DNA from: Stutzerimonas stutzeri
Lineage (GTDB): Bacteria; Pseudomonadota; Gammaproteobacteria; Pseudomonadales; Pseudomonadaceae
Length of the DNA stretch: 64,000 nucleotides
Assembly (NCBI RefSeq): GCF_024451105.1
Contig: NZ_JANGEY010000002.1
Span: 310,001-374,000, forward strand
Reading direction: 5' to 3'
Shown: piece by piece, positions 40,508-50,076 of the stretch
Layout of the letters: every line of letters begins with the position of its first letter
How positions within the stretch are numbered: the stretch's first letter is position 1
Notes under the pieces: model-generated
Seen by the model: only the letters and a program-made list of their open reading frames with translations
What the model was told of the DNA's origin: nothing
Databases searched by the model: none
Program-made: the position numbers and the translations under genes

Positions 40508-40866
40508 GCCACTGCAAACGCATCAGCGCCGAACAGGCCGAGGCCCTGCTCAGCGGGGCGGACAACGTCATGCTGCTGGACATGCGCGACGCCCGCGCCT
40601 ACTGCCAGGGCCACGACCCGCGCGCCATCCATCTCAGCGACATGGCCCTGCGCACCCTGGTGCGCCATACCCCGCGCCAGGTGCAGCTGATCGTCTGCGG
40701 CGACGAGGCGCGCGCCAGCCAGGAGATGGTCGAGTTCTTCCAGGGCTACGGCTTCAGCCACTGCTACAGCCTCGACGGCGGCTACGCCGCCTGGCAGGCC
40801 CGTCCGCGCCAGCAGTCCCGCGCCGAACGGCACGTCGCCGAACAGCGCGTCGCCGTACACGGCTGA
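40504..40866 (+). CDS. rhdN: nif-linked rhodanese-like sulfurtransferase
   Basis: 120 residues, a single rhodanese domain. Active-site loop VCGDEAR with the catalytic Cys (about residue 63), and GFSHCYSLDGGYAAWQAR as the usual rhodanese closing motif. It probably delivers sulfur or helps metal-sulfur cluster synthesis for nitrogenase. A 4-base overlap with nifQ indicates coupling. Confidence 0.85.
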   Translation: MSHCKRISAEQAEALLSGADNVMLLDMRDARAYCQGHDPRAIHLSDMALRTLVRHTPRQVQLIVCGDEARASQEMVEFFQGYGFSHCYSLDGGYAAWQARPRQQSRAERHVAEQRVAVHG

Positions 40867-40877
40867 GGAGAACGACC

Positions 40878-41195
40878 ATGCAGGTTCTCGACACCGAAGC
40901 ACGCATCCGCCAGCAGATCGCCGCCAACCCGGTGATCCTCTACATGAAAGGCACCCCCGAGGCGCCCGAGTGCGGCTTCTCGCGCGCCGCGGTGGGCGCG
41001 CTGCACAAGCTCGGCAAGCCGTTCGCCTTCGTCAACGTGCTGACCGCGCCGCACATCCGCGAGAAGCTGCCGAAGATCTCGCAGTGGCCGACCTATCCGC
41101 AGCTGTTCGTCGACGGCGAGCTGGTCGGCGGCTGCGACATCATCCTCGGCATGGAGGCCGACGGCAGCCTGCAGGCGCTGCTCGCCGGGGTCTGA
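40878..41195 (+). CDS. grx5: monothiol glutaredoxin (Grx5 type), nif-linked
   Basis: 105 residues. CGFS active site in GTPEAPECGFSRAAVGAL and WPTYPQLFVDGELVGGCDII, the glutathione-binding motif. Such glutaredoxins bind and transfer [2Fe-2S] clusters and here probably serve nitrogenase cluster assembly. Last gene of the nifB operon, 11 bases after rhdN, with GAGGAG upstream. Confidence 0.9.
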   Translation: MQVLDTEARIRQQIAANPVILYMKGTPEAPECGFSRAAVGALHKLGKPFAFVNVLTAPHIREKLPKISQWPTYPQLFVDGELVGGCDIILGMEADGSLQALLAGV

Positions 41196-41207
41196 CGGGT
41201 TGTACCG

Positions 41208-41253
41208 GCGCCGCCGCGCAGGCGTCACTCCCCGGGCGTCGGTGCGGCGGCGC
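41208..41253. terminator. GC-rich inverted repeat after grx5
   Basis: GCGCCGCCGC and GCGGCGGCGC form a 10-base stem around a long loop, between grx5 and the converging glutaredoxin-like gene. No T-run, so true termination is uncertain. Confidence 0.35.
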
Positions 41254-41264
41254 TGCCTGACCGG

Positions 41265-41528
41265 TCAGTGCGCGCCGGCCAGGCCGAGGAACGCCGCCAC
41301 CTTCTGGCCATCGAACGGCCAGCCCAGCTCGGCGCCGCTGTCCAGCCGGCGCAGCAGCGGGATGCGCAGCCCGTAGGCCGCGACCCACTCCTCGCGCTCG
41401 GCGATGTCCACCAGTTCGATCGACACGCCGGCGGCGGCGAAGGGCAGCAGCACCTCCTCGGCCAGTTCGCACAGGTGGCAGCCGAGGGTTCCGAACAGTT
41501 GGCAGGCGGGCAGCATGACATCACTCAT
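41265..41528 (-). CDS. glutaredoxin-like (DUF836) protein
   Basis: 87 residues. Thioredoxin-fold start with a CHLC redox motif (FGTLGCHLCELAEEVL) and ELVDIAEREEWVAAYGLRIPLLRR, the cis-Pro region. Thiol-disulfide role inferred. Converges on the nifB operon and diverges from the antiporter gene, about 100 bases away. Confidence 0.8.
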   Translation of the reverse strand: MSDVMLPACQLFGTLGCHLCELAEEVLLPFAAAGVSIELVDIAEREEWVAAYGLRIPLLRRLDSGAELGWPFDGQKVAAFLGLAGAH

Positions 41529-41629
41529 GGAGAAGAAACGGCCGGCAGTTTAGCATTCGCGCTGTCCGCCGCGCCCCGGCCGGCGACGCCCGCCCCACCC
41601 TGCCGGTCCCTTCGCATGGAGCACTGCCG

Positions 41630-43591
41630 TTGTTCGTCAACCTGCTGATCATCCTGGCCGCCTCGCTGCTGGTCATCGCCCTGTTCCGCCACCTGAAGCT
41701 GCCGCCGCTGCTGGCCTACATGAGCGTCGGCCTGGCGCTCGGCCCGGGCAGCCTGGGCTGGCTCAAGCACCACGAGGACATGCCGCTGCTCGCCGAGTTC
41801 GGCGTGGTGTTCCTGCTGTTCAGCCTCGGCCTGGAGTTCTCCCTGCCGCGCATGCTGGCGCTGCGCCGCGTGGTGTTCGGCCTCGGCAGCCTGCAGGTGC
41901 TCGCCTGCAGCCTGCCGCTGGCCGGCCTGCTGCACCTGGCCGGCCTGGCCCTGCCGGCCGCGCTGCTGCTCGGCGGCGGGCTGGCGCTGTCCTCCACCGC
42001 CATCGTCACCAAGGAACTGAGCAGCATGGGCGAGGTGTTCAGCCCCCACGGCCAGAACGCCATCGGCGTGCTGCTGTTCCAGGACCTGGTCGCCGTGCTG
42101 CTGCTGACCATGGTCCCGGTGGTCGCCGGCGGCAGCGAACAGGCCTGGTACTGGGCGCTGCCGATCACCCTGGGCAAGGCCGCGCTGCTGTTCGGCGGCC
42201 TGCTGGTGGCCAGCCGCTGGCTGCTGCCGCGGCTGTTCCACGAGGTCGCCAAGTCCAACGCTGCCGAGCTGTTCGTGCTGCTGGCGCTGGTCATCGTCCT
42301 GCTCACCGCCTGGCTGACCCACCTGCTCGGCCTGTCCATGGCCCTCGGCGCCTTCCTCGCCGGCATGCTGCTCGGCGAGAGCCACTACCGCCACCAGATC
42401 GAGGCCGACATCCGCCCGTTCCGCGACGTGCTGCTCGGCCTGTTCTTCGTCAGCGTCGGCATGCTGATCGACGTCGGCCTGTTCGCCAGCCACGCCCCGG
42501 TCATCCTCGCCATGACGGTGCTGCTGCTGGCGCTCAAGGGCGCGCTGGTCGCCCTGCTGGTGCGCCTGCGCGGCGGCGACAACGAGAGCGCCTGGCGCAG
42601 CGGCCTGGCGCTGGCCCAGGGCGGCGAGTTCTGCTTCGCCCTGGTCGCCCAGGCCCAGCAGACCCGGCTGGTCGACGGCGAGCTGGGCGGGCTGATCCTC
42701 GCCGCGACCTTCTGCTCGATGGCGCTCACCCCGCTGCTGCTGCGCGGCGCGCCGAAGCTGGCCGCGCGCCTGGGCCGGCAGCCGACGGCCGAGGCGCGCA
42801 CCGAGGAGGTCGCCGCGGCCTGCGCCGAGCACCAGGGGCACGTGCTGATCTGCGGCTTCGGCCGGGTCGGCCAGTCGATCGGCCGCTTCCTGCGCCGCGA
42901 GGGCATCCCCTTCGTCGCCCTCGACAACGACCCGATCCGCGTGCAGGAGGCGGCCGCCGGCGAGCACCACGTGCACTACGGCGACACCCGCCGCGGCGAG
43001 CTGCTCGCCGCCCTCGGCCTCGACCGCGCGCGCCTGCTGGTGGTGGCCGCCGACAACCCCGAGCACGCCCTGGCCACGGTCAGGGAAGCGCGCAAGCTGT
43101 CCCCCGAGCTGCCGATCCTGGTGCGTACCCGCGACGACAGCTACCTGGCCAGCCTGCAGGAGGCCGGCGCCAGCGAGGTGGTGCCGGAGGTGCTGGAGTC
43201 GAGCCTGATGCTCGCCTCCCATGCGCTGGTGCTGCTCGGCCTGCCGGAGCGCCGCGTGCAGGCGCGCATCGACGAGGTGCGCCGCGACCGCTACCAGCTG
43301 CTGCACGGCTTCTACCACGGCGCCAGCGCCAACCTGCTCGACCAGCAGGGCCGCCCGCGCGTGCTGCTGCACGCGGTCAACCTCAGCGCTGACGCCTACG
43401 CCTGCGGGCGCCGCCCGGCCGAGCTGCAGCTGGCCGAGCTGGGCGTGGAGCTGCAGGCAGTGCGCCGCGACGACGTCGAGCTGGCGCTGGCCGACGATCC
43501 GCTGCTGCGCGCAGGCGACGCCCTGCTGATCGCCGGGCCGCTGGAGTGCATCGAACGCGCCGAGGCGCGCCTGCTGGCCGGCAGCCAGTAG
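41630..43591 (+). CDS. CPA2-family monovalent cation:proton antiporter (KefB/YbaL-like)
   Basis: 653 residues from a TTG at 41630. About 12 membrane helices make up residues 1-385, with the GLALSSTAIVTKELS motif characteristic of the family. A TrkA-N NAD-binding domain follows (HVLICGFGRVGQSIGRFL), then a TrkA-C-like region near the C-terminus. It moves K+ or Na+ in exchange for protons. Followed by a strong stem-loop shared with the converging amtB-like gene. Confidence 0.85.
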   Translation: MFVNLLIILAASLLVIALFRHLKLPPLLAYMSVGLALGPGSLGWLKHHEDMPLLAEFGVVFLLFSLGLEFSLPRMLALRRVVFGLGSLQVLACSLPLAGLLHLAGLALPAALLLGGGLALSSTAIVTKELSSMGEVFSPHGQNAIGVLLFQDLVAVLLLTMVPVVAGGSEQAWYWALPITLGKAALLFGGLLVASRWLLPRLFHEVAKSNAAELFVLLALVIVLLTAWLTHLLGLSMALGAFLAGMLLGESHYRHQIEADIRPFRDVLLGLFFVSVGMLIDVGLFASHAPVILAMTVLLLALKGALVALLVRLRGGDNESAWRSGLALAQGGEFCFALVAQAQQTRLVDGELGGLILAATFCSMALTPLLLRGAPKLAARLGRQPTAEARTEEVAAACAEHQGHVLICGFGRVGQSIGRFLRREGIPFVALDNDPIRVQEAAAGEHHVHYGDTRRGELLAALGLDRARLLVVAADNPEHALATVREARKLSPELPILVRTRDDSYLASLQEAGASEVVPEVLESSLMLASHALVLLGLPERRVQARIDEVRRDRYQLLHGFYHGASANLLDQQGRPRVLLHAVNLSADAYACGRRPAELQLAELGVELQAVRRDDVELALADDPLLRAGDALLIAGPLECIERAEARLLAGSQ

Positions 43592-43599
43592 CCCTGCGA

Positions 43600-43637
43600 A
43601 AACGCAGAAGCCCGCTCGAAAGCGGGCTTCTGCGTTT
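43600..43637. terminator. bidirectional rho-independent terminator
   Basis: A perfect 17-base stem (AAACGCAGAAGCCCGCT / AGCGGGCTTCTGCGTTT) around a CGAA loop, with A and T runs at either end. It serves both the antiporter gene and the converging ammonium transporter gene. Confidence 0.9.
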
Positions 43638-43648
43638 CCGGGACCAGA

Positions 43649-44857
43649 TCAGTCGTGGTTGAGCGCGCCGATCTTGTGGATCGACAGGTCGGCGCCGTTG
43701 TACTCCTCCTCGGCGCTCAGGCGGATGCCCAGGACCGTCTTGAGCAGGCCATAGACCGCGAGGCCACCGCCCAGGGCGACGATCACGCCGAGCAGCGAGC
43801 CGATCAGCTGGCTGACCAGGCTGACCCCGCCCAGGCCGCCCAGTGCGGTCTGGCCGAAGATACCGCAGGCGATCCCCCCCCACACCCCGCACAGGCCGTG
43901 CAACGGCCAGACGCCGAGCACGTCGTCGATCTTCCAGCGGTTCTGGGTGGCGGTGAACGCCCAGACGAACAGCGCGCCGGCCACGCCGCCGGTGATCAGC
44001 GCGCCGACCGGATGCATCAGGTCGGAGCCGGCGCACACCGCCACCAGCCCGGCCAGCGGACCGTTGTGCAGGAAGCCGGGGTCGTTGCGGCCGACCAGCA
44101 GCGCGGCCAGGGTGCCGCCGACCATCGCCAGCAGCGAGTTGACCGCCACCAGGCCGCTGGCGCCCTCCAGGGTCTGCGCGCTCATCACGTTGAAGCCGAA
44201 CCAGCCGACGATGAGGATCCACGAGCCCAGCGCCAGGAACGGGATGTTCGACGGCGCGAAGGCCACCAGGCGACCGTCGCGATAGCGGCCGTTGCGGTGG
44301 CCGAGCAGCAGCACCGCGGCCAGCGCCAGCCAGCCGCCGAAAGCGTGCACCACCACCGAGCCGGCGAAGTCGTGGAAGGCGGCGCCGAAGCGCGTCTCCA
44401 GCCAGGCCTGCAGGCCGAGGTTGCCGTTCCAGATCAGGCCCTCGAAGAACGGATAGACCACGGCGACCAGCAGCGCGGTGGCGCACAGCTGCGGGCCGAA
44501 GCGGGCGCGCTCGGCGATGCCGCCGGAGATGATCGCCGGGATGGCCGCGGCGAAGGTCAGCAGGAAGAAGAACTTCACCAGCGCATAGCCGTTCTCGGCG
44601 GTCAGCTCGCTGGCCGGGACGAGGAAGCTGACCCCGTAGGCCAGCCAGTAGCCGACGAAGAAGTAAGCCAGGCAGGAGATCGCGAAGTCGGCGAGGATCT
44701 TCGACAGGGCGTTGACCTGGTTCTTCTGGCGCACGGTGCCCACTTCGAGGAAGGCGAAACCGGCGTGCATGGCCAGGACCATGACCGCGCCGAGCAGGAT
44801 GAACAGGGTGTTGGCGCCGTTGACCAGGCTGGTCACGGCAGTTTGCAGGTTTTCCAT
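43649..44857 (-). CDS. amtB: AmtB-family ammonium transporter
   Basis: 402 residues from the ATG at 44857, with about 11 membrane helices. The twin histidine sites of the pore are visible in AGSVVVHAFGGW and PLHGLCGVWGG. Takes up ammonium/methylammonium, and may recover ammonia leaking from nitrogen-fixing cells. No glnK gene lies next to it. A weak sigma-54-like element lies about 95 bases upstream (44947-44962). Confidence 0.9.
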   Translation of the reverse strand: MENLQTAVTSLVNGANTLFILLGAVMVLAMHAGFAFLEVGTVRQKNQVNALSKILADFAISCLAYFFVGYWLAYGVSFLVPASELTAENGYALVKFFFLLTFAAAIPAIISGGIAERARFGPQLCATALLVAVVYPFFEGLIWNGNLGLQAWLETRFGAAFHDFAGSVVVHAFGGWLALAAVLLLGHRNGRYRDGRLVAFAPSNIPFLALGSWILIVGWFGFNVMSAQTLEGASGLVAVNSLLAMVGGTLAALLVGRNDPGFLHNGPLAGLVAVCAGSDLMHPVGALITGGVAGALFVWAFTATQNRWKIDDVLGVWPLHGLCGVWGGIACGIFGQTALGGLGGVSLVSQLIGSLLGVIVALGGGLAVYGLLKTVLGIRLSAEEEYNGADLSIHKIGALNHD

Positions 44858-45320
44858 CGGCGCGACGCGCTCCTCCGGCAGGCAGGGAAGCACCAAAGCG
44901 GATCACCGACAGCCGCCCGCGCACCACGGACAGGCGCACAGGCCCCGGCAATCCGCTCGCCCGGACCGCGGCCTGCGACTGCAGGAAACTGCAATCTGCC
45001 GCGATCCCGGTTGCTTCTTGTTATGGATCAGTAGGTTGGCTTCGTGCACCGGAGATCTCGTCGACCTTCGCCCAGCCCCGGGATCGGGCAGCGGCGGGTG
45101 CACCCGCATCGACACGAAGCAAGAGGCATGCCGCAATGCACCGCGAGCAGGCCACGACGCCGCAAAAGCGTGCACGCCGCACCGTCCGCGGCCAGCGACC
45201 AGGCACCGGCGCCCCTCCCACAGTCAACATAGACCACCGGCGCCCCAGGCCGGTGCAGGCGACTGCGGTCGCCGGCGTGCCGCAGTCGCCGGCGCGCCCC
45301 ACGGCAGTGCAGACGAAAAA
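44858..45320. other. gap between amtB and the EAL gene
   Basis: 463 bases without a convincing gene. It holds a weak sigma-54-like element for amtB (44947-44962) and an inverted repeat GCGACTGCGG / CCGCAGTCGC (45259-45289). The left half is lower in GC. The start of the EAL gene may lie inside the right end of this gap. Confidence 0.55.
44947..44962 (-). promoter_or_regulatory. weak sigma-54-like element upstream of amtB
   Basis: Minus-strand GGGCGAGCGGATTGC has GG-N10-GC spacing, but the base before GG and part of the core depart from consensus. amtB in nitrogen-fixing Proteobacteria is often sigma-54 dependent. Confidence 0.3.
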
Positions 45321-46802
45321 GTGGCCCCGTTATTGCTTGAGAGCGCCCCACCGCCCCTGCGGGCACTGCCGGAGCCTGTCGTGTTCGCCGGACACCCCCT
45401 CGCCGTCTTCCAACCCTTCGTCGACACCGCAACCGGCCTGGTCGCCGGCATCGAGGCGCTCGCCCGCCTGCGCGACGGCGACGGCCGCCTGCACTCGGCC
45501 GGCCCGCTGTTCGCCGATCCCGCCTGCGACCAGCGCCATCTGCTGCTGCTCGACCGCCAGGTGCGCGAGCATGCGCTCAGCCAGCTGCGCCATGCGCCGG
45601 CGGACTGGTTCCTCAGCCTGAACATCTCACCGCGCTGGATCAGTTGCCTGCCGCCCGACGAGGCGCTGCCCAGCCTGGTCCAGCTGGAGCGCCACCGGGT
45701 CGATCCGCGGCGCATCGTCTTCGAGATCACCGAGCTGGACGGCGACAACGCCCGGCTGCTGCAGGCGGTGCGCCAGTACCGGCGGGCCGGCGCACGCATC
45801 GCCGTGGACGACTTCGGCGCCGGCTATTCGCAGCTCGACCGGGTGCTGGCCCTGCAGCCGGACATCCTCAAGCTGGACATGCGCCTGTTCCAGGACGCCG
45901 CCCGCGGCGGCCCGAGCTGCGAACTGGTCAAGGCGCTGGCGCAGATGGCCGAGAAGACCGGCTGCTGGATTCTCGCCGAAGGAGTGGAGACCGAGGACGA
46001 GCTGCACTTCGCCCTGGAGTGCGGCGCCCGCTACGTGCAGGGCTTCCTGTTCGCCCCCGGCGAGACCGACTTCTGCGCCGCCGACGCCTTCGCCGGACGC
46101 TTCGCCGAGGTGCGCGACCACTACGTGCAGCTCAAGCTGGCCGAGCGCGCGCGGCTGATCGAGCTGCGCCGCCAGCTCGGCGAGCTGCTCGCGCAGCTAC
46201 GGCCCTGGGCCGAGGGCCGCGCCGGTGTCGGCGCCCTGCCGCTGCCCACCGAGTACCCCTGGCTGCTGCGCGTCTACCAGTGCGATCGTAGCGGCATGCA
46301 GATCACCCCCAACTGCGAATGGCGCGGCGACGCCTGGCACGAAGCGCCCGGCTACCTCGGCCACAACTGGTCGTGGCGTCCCTGGTTCCACCAGTTGCTC
46401 GCCGAGGGGCTCGACGAGCAACGCCCGAGCCTGTCGCCGACCTACCGCGACGCCACCAGCAACCAGTACTGCCTGACCGCCGGCCTGTGCATCGACCAGG
46501 GCCGCCGCCTGCTGCTGGTCGACATCGACGCCTGCGCCCTGGCCGCCCCCGGGGGGCTTGCCGGACATTGCCGCAGGCCGCAAGCTGGAGACTCCGCGAT
46601 CGCTGAGGACTCCCCTTGGACTGGCACACCCTGCTTACCCGCGAACGTCTGGGCAAATCCGTGCAGAGCTCCGAAGAGCTCGGTCGCAGCGCCTTCCACA
46701 AGGACCACGACCGCATCATCTTCTCCGGCGCCTTCCGCCGCCTCGGGCGCAAGACCCAGGTGCACCCGGTCTCCAGCAACGACCATATCCACACCCGCCT
46801 GA
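45321..46802 (+). CDS. EAL-domain (c-di-GMP phosphodiesterase-like) protein, possible frameshift near its end
   Basis: A frame of about 490 codons. EAL domain (first 250 residues) with [38 protein letters not shown] and [11 protein letters not shown], so catalytic residues look intact. A C-terminal PAS-like YkuI_C-type region follows ([20 protein letters not shown]...[17 protein letters not shown]). The uninterrupted frame runs 187 bases into dgt with an unlikely tail. A one-base shift at the C/G run 46546-46556 would end it at 46606, just before the dgt start. The start is uncertain: GTG at 45321 or 45381 are candidates. Confidence 0.6.
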   Translation: MAPLLLESAPPPLRALPEPVVFAGHPLAVFQPFVDTATGLVAGIEALARLRDGDGRLHSAGPLFADPACDQRHLLLLDRQVREHALSQLRHAPADWFLSLNISPRWISCLPPDEALPSLVQLERHRVDPRRIVFEITELDGDNARLLQAVRQYRRAGARIAVDDFGAGYSQLDRVLALQPDILKLDMRLFQDAARGGPSCELVKALAQMAEKTGCWILAEGVETEDELHFALECGARYVQGFLFAPGETDFCAADAFAGRFAEVRDHYVQLKLAERARLIELRRQLGELLAQLRPWAEGRAGVGALPLPTEYPWLLRVYQCDRSGMQITPNCEWRGDAWHEAPGYLGHNWSWRPWFHQLLAEGLDEQRPSLSPTYRDATSNQYCLTAGLCIDQGRRLLLVDIDACALAAPGGLAGHCRRPQAGDSAIAEDSPWTGTPCLPANVWANPCRAPKSSVAAPSTRTTTASSSPAPSAASGARPRCTRSPATTISTPA

Positions 46803-47947
46803 CCCACAGCCTGGAGGTCGCCTGCGTCGGTCGCTCGCTGGGCATGCGGGTCGGCGAGATGCTGCGCGAAACCCTGCCGATCTGGTGCGACCCGAGCGAC
46901 CTGGGGGTGATCGTGCAGTCGGCCTGCCTGGCCCACGACATCGGCAATCCGCCGTTCGGCCACTCCGGCGAGGACGCCATCCGCCACTGGTTCGAGCTGG
47001 CCGACGAGCGCGGCTGGCTGGACGCCCTCAGCGAGCCCGAGCGCGCCGACTTCCTCGGCTTCGAGGGCAACGCCCAGGGCCTGCGCGTGCTGACCCAGCT
47101 GGAGTACCACCAGTTCGACGGCGGCACCCGGCTGACCTACGCCACCCTCGGCTGCTACATGAAGTATCCCTGGACCGCCCGCCACGCCGACGCCCAGGGC
47201 TACAAGAAGCACAAGTTCGGCTGCTACCGCAGCGAGCTGCCGCTGCTCGAGCAGATCGCCCGCAAGCTGCAGCTGCCGCTGCTCGAGCCCGAGCGCTGGG
47301 CGCGCCATCCGCTGGTCTACCTGATGGAGGCGGCCGACGACATCTGCTACGGCCTGATCGACCTCGAGGACGGCCTGGAGATGGACCTGCTCGACTACCC
47401 GGAGGTCGAGGCGCTGCTGCTCGACCTGGTCGGCGACGACCTGCCGGAGACCTACCGCCAGCTCGGCCCGAAGGACTCGCGGCGGCGCAAGCTGGCGATC
47501 CTGCGCGGCAAGGCCATCGAGCACCTGACCAACGCCGCGGCGCGCGCCTTCGTCGCCCAGCACGACGCCCTGCTCGCCGGCAGCCTGGAGGGCGATCTGG
47601 TCGAGCACATGCACGGCCCGGCCAAGCAGTGCGTGCTGCGCGCCAAGGCGCTGGCGCGGCAGAAGATCTTCCAGGACAAACGCAAGACCCTGCACGAGAT
47701 CGGCGCCTACACCACCCTGGAGATCCTCCTCAACGCCTTCTGCGGCGCAGTGCTCGAACAGCACGGCGGGCGCACGCCGTCGTTCAAGAACCGGCGCATC
47801 CTCGACCTGCTCGGCAACAACGCGCCCGACCCGCACTGGCCGCTGTACCAGGCCTACCTGCGGGTGATCGACTTCATCGCCGGGATGACCGACAGCTACG
47901 CCACCGAGATGGCCCGCGAGATGACCGGCCGCTCCAGCCCGGTCTGA
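46616..47947 (+). CDS. dgt: deoxyguanosinetriphosphate triphosphohydrolase
   Basis: 443 residues from a TTG ([15 protein letters not shown]), with GAGGAC just upstream. HD-domain metal ligands are visible in [13 protein letters not shown] and [17 protein letters not shown]. Hydrolyses dGTP to deoxyguanosine and triphosphate, affecting dNTP pools. Followed by a terminator and the converging yggL gene. Confidence 0.92.
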   Translation: MDWHTLLTRERLGKSVQSSEELGRSAFHKDHDRIIFSGAFRRLGRKTQVHPVSSNDHIHTRLTHSLEVACVGRSLGMRVGEMLRETLPIWCDPSDLGVIVQSACLAHDIGNPPFGHSGEDAIRHWFELADERGWLDALSEPERADFLGFEGNAQGLRVLTQLEYHQFDGGTRLTYATLGCYMKYPWTARHADAQGYKKHKFGCYRSELPLLEQIARKLQLPLLEPERWARHPLVYLMEAADDICYGLIDLEDGLEMDLLDYPEVEALLLDLVGDDLPETYRQLGPKDSRRRKLAILRGKAIEHLTNAAARAFVAQHDALLAGSLEGDLVEHMHGPAKQCVLRAKALARQKIFQDKRKTLHEIGAYTTLEILLNAFCGAVLEQHGGRTPSFKNRRILDLLGNNAPDPHWPLYQAYLRVIDFIAGMTDSYATEMAREMTGRSSPV

Positions 47948-47954
47948 AAACGAA

Positions 47955-47983
47955 AAGCCCCGCGGCACGGGCGTGGCGCGGGG
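47955..47983. terminator. stem-loop between dgt and yggL
   Basis: AGCCCCGCG and CGCGGGGCT form a stem with an interior loop, preceded by an A-run on the plus strand (AAAACGAAA). Probably works for both converging genes. Confidence 0.75.
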
Positions 47984-48004
47984 CTCGGGCGGTACGCCGG
48001 ACGA

Positions 48005-48343
48005 TCAGGCGCCGATCGCCTTCTCCGGATACCAGGCGTCGACCAGTTCGCCGACCTTGAAGCTCTCCAGCTCGCTGCGGCCCTGCAGCCAGGCCTCGAC
48101 GGCGGCGCGCTGCTCGGCGCTCACCGAACCGCGCTTGCCCAGGCAGACCATGCCGAATTCGTCGCAGCCGATGAAGATCAGCCCGTTGGCCTCGATGGCC
48201 TGGCCGAGGAACTGCTCGAGGAAGGCCTCGACGGCCTCGGCCGCGAGGTCCTCGCGGTAGTTGAGGATCAGCTCGAAACCGAGCTCCTGGAACTCGTCGA
48301 CACAGAGCTTCTTGCGCAGGCGGCGGGAACGGTTGGTAGCCAT
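48005..48343 (-). CDS. yggL: YggL family 50S ribosome-binding protein
   Basis: 112 residues from the ATG at 48343 with GGAG upstream. DUF469/YggL pattern: NRSRRLRKKLCVDEFQELGFEL and FLEQFLGQAIEANGLIFIGC. YggL binds the large ribosomal subunit in Pseudomonas and E. coli. Divergent from dacB. Confidence 0.85.
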   Translation of the reverse strand: MATNRSRRLRKKLCVDEFQELGFELILNYREDLAAEAVEAFLEQFLGQAIEANGLIFIGCDEFGMVCLGKRGSVSAEQRAAVEAWLQGRSELESFKVGELVDAWYPEKAIGA

Positions 48344-48500
48344 GGTGGGCTCCTTGAAGGGGTATGGGACGCGGCACTCTACCAGCTTCCGGGCGGCAGG
48401 CCCATGACAACCCCGACCGCCCGCTCCGACGGACTCCGGCTCAGCGGATTTGCAGCATATAATCGAAGGTATCCTTCCGTCCGCGAATGAGAGAGCTCTC

Positions 48501-50006
48501 ATGCTGTTCCGCGCGTCCAAGTCCTTGCTCGCCAAGGCATCCAAGATCGGCCGCCCGCTGCGCCTGCTCGGCCTCGCCGGGCTGCTGCTGCCCCTCGCCC
48601 TGCCGCTGCCGGCCGGCGCCAGCAGCCTGCCGCCACGGGTCGAACAGGCGCTCAAGGCCAACAAGCTGAGCAGCGATGCGCTGTCGCTGGCGCTGATTCC
48701 GCTCAACGGTCCCGGCACGCCCAGCTACCTGAACGCCGACCGCCCGGTCAACCCGGCATCGACCATGAAGCTGGTGACCACCTACGCGGCGCTGGAGCTG
48801 CTCGGCCCGACCCACCAGTGGAAGACCGCCCTCTACAGCGACGGTCCGCTGCGCAACGGCGTGCTGCAGGGCAACCTCTATTTCAAGGGCGGCGGCGACC
48901 CCAAGCTGACCATGGAGCGCCTCTGGCTGCTGCTGCGCGACCTGCGCCACGCCGGCGTGCAGCACATCGAGGGCGACCTGGTGCTCGAGCGCGGCCATTT
49001 CCGCACCGACGGCCACACCCCCTTCGACGACGACGGCGGCGACAGCACCAAGCCCTACCTGGTCGAGCCCGACGCCCTGCTGGTCAACCTCAAGACCCTG
49101 CGCCTGATCGTCCGCGGCGAGGCGCGCGGCGCCGCGGTGCAGGCCGAGCCGCCGATCCCCTACATCCGCATCGACAACCGGGTGCAAGTGACCGCCCCGG
49201 CCAGTTGCCCGAGCTGGCCGCAGGTCACCTACAACTTCCGCCCGCAGGCCGACGGCAGCCTCGAGGTGATCGCCGCCGGGCAGATCCCGGAGGGCTGCAG
49301 CGGCCAGCGCTACCTGTCGCTGCTCGACCATCCGGCGTTCGCCGGCGGCACCGTGCGCGCCCTCTGGCAGGAACTGGGCGGCAGCATCGCCGGCGGCGAC
49401 CGTCTCGGCACCACCCCGGGCAACGCCCGCCTGCTGGCCCAGGCCTGGTCGCCGGACGTGGTGGAGGTGATCCGCGACATCAACAAGTACAGCAACAACA
49501 CCATGGCCCGCCAGCTGTTCCTCTCCATCGGCGCTCGCCACCGCCTGCCTGGCGACGGCGACGACGCCCGCGCCGCCTACCGGGCCATCGACCAGTGGCT
49601 GAGCCGCAAGGGCATCCGCGCGCCCAACCTGGTGATCGAGAACGGCTCAGGGCTGTCGCGCAACGAGCGGATCAGCGCCCGCGAGATGGCCGCGATGCTG
49701 CACGCCGCCTGGAAGAGCCCCTACGCCGCGGAATTCATCTCCTCGATGCCGCTGGCGGCGATGGACGGCACCCTGCGCAAGCGCATGCGCAACACCCCGC
49801 TGGCCGGCAACGCGCACCTCAAGACCGGCACCCTGAACAACGTGCGCGCCCTCGCCGGCTACAGCCGCGACGCCCAGGGCCACACCTGGGCGGTGGTGGC
49901 GATCCTCAACCATCCGCGCCCCTGGGGCGCCTCGGCGATCCTCGACCAGGTGCTGCTCGAACTGCACCTGCAGCCGGCGACCCTGACCGCCAGCCTGGGA
50001 CGCTGA
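48501..50006 (+). CDS. dacB: D-alanyl-D-alanine carboxypeptidase/endopeptidase (PBP4)
   Basis: 501 residues from the ATG at 48501. N-terminal signal peptide (LRLLGLAGLLLPLALPLPAGASS), then the three serine-peptidase motifs: STMK (about residue 86), SNN, and KTGTLN near the C-terminus. Trims cross-links and pentapeptides of peptidoglycan in the periplasm. Confidence 0.92.
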   Translation: MLFRASKSLLAKASKIGRPLRLLGLAGLLLPLALPLPAGASSLPPRVEQALKANKLSSDALSLALIPLNGPGTPSYLNADRPVNPASTMKLVTTYAALELLGPTHQWKTALYSDGPLRNGVLQGNLYFKGGGDPKLTMERLWLLLRDLRHAGVQHIEGDLVLERGHFRTDGHTPFDDDGGDSTKPYLVEPDALLVNLKTLRLIVRGEARGAAVQAEPPIPYIRIDNRVQVTAPASCPSWPQVTYNFRPQADGSLEVIAAGQIPEGCSGQRYLSLLDHPAFAGGTVRALWQELGGSIAGGDRLGTTPGNARLLAQAWSPDVVEVIRDINKYSNNTMARQLFLSIGARHRLPGDGDDARAAYRAIDQWLSRKGIRAPNLVIENGSGLSRNERISAREMAAMLHAAWKSPYAAEFISSMPLAAMDGTLRKRMRNTPLAGNAHLKTGTLNNVRALAGYSRDAQGHTWAVVAILNHPRPWGASAILDQVLLELHLQPATLTASLGR

Positions 50007-50024
50007 GGCCCGCCACAACACAAG

Positions 50025-50060
50025 AAACCGCCGGCCCGGCAGACCGGACCGGCGGTTTTT
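50025..50060. terminator. rho-independent terminator after dacB and rlmL
   Basis: AAACCGCCGGCCCGG and CCGGACCGGCGGTTTTT form a stem with a CAGA loop and a T-run. Lies between converging dacB and rlmL. Confidence 0.9.
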
Positions 50061-50076
50061 CACTTCTGCGCCCGAA

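Noticed and set aside
46558-48060. A 500-residue frame overlapping dgt
   Set aside because: It is a shadow of dgt, rich in Arg and Pro, without a known domain. dgt itself has intact HD motifs.
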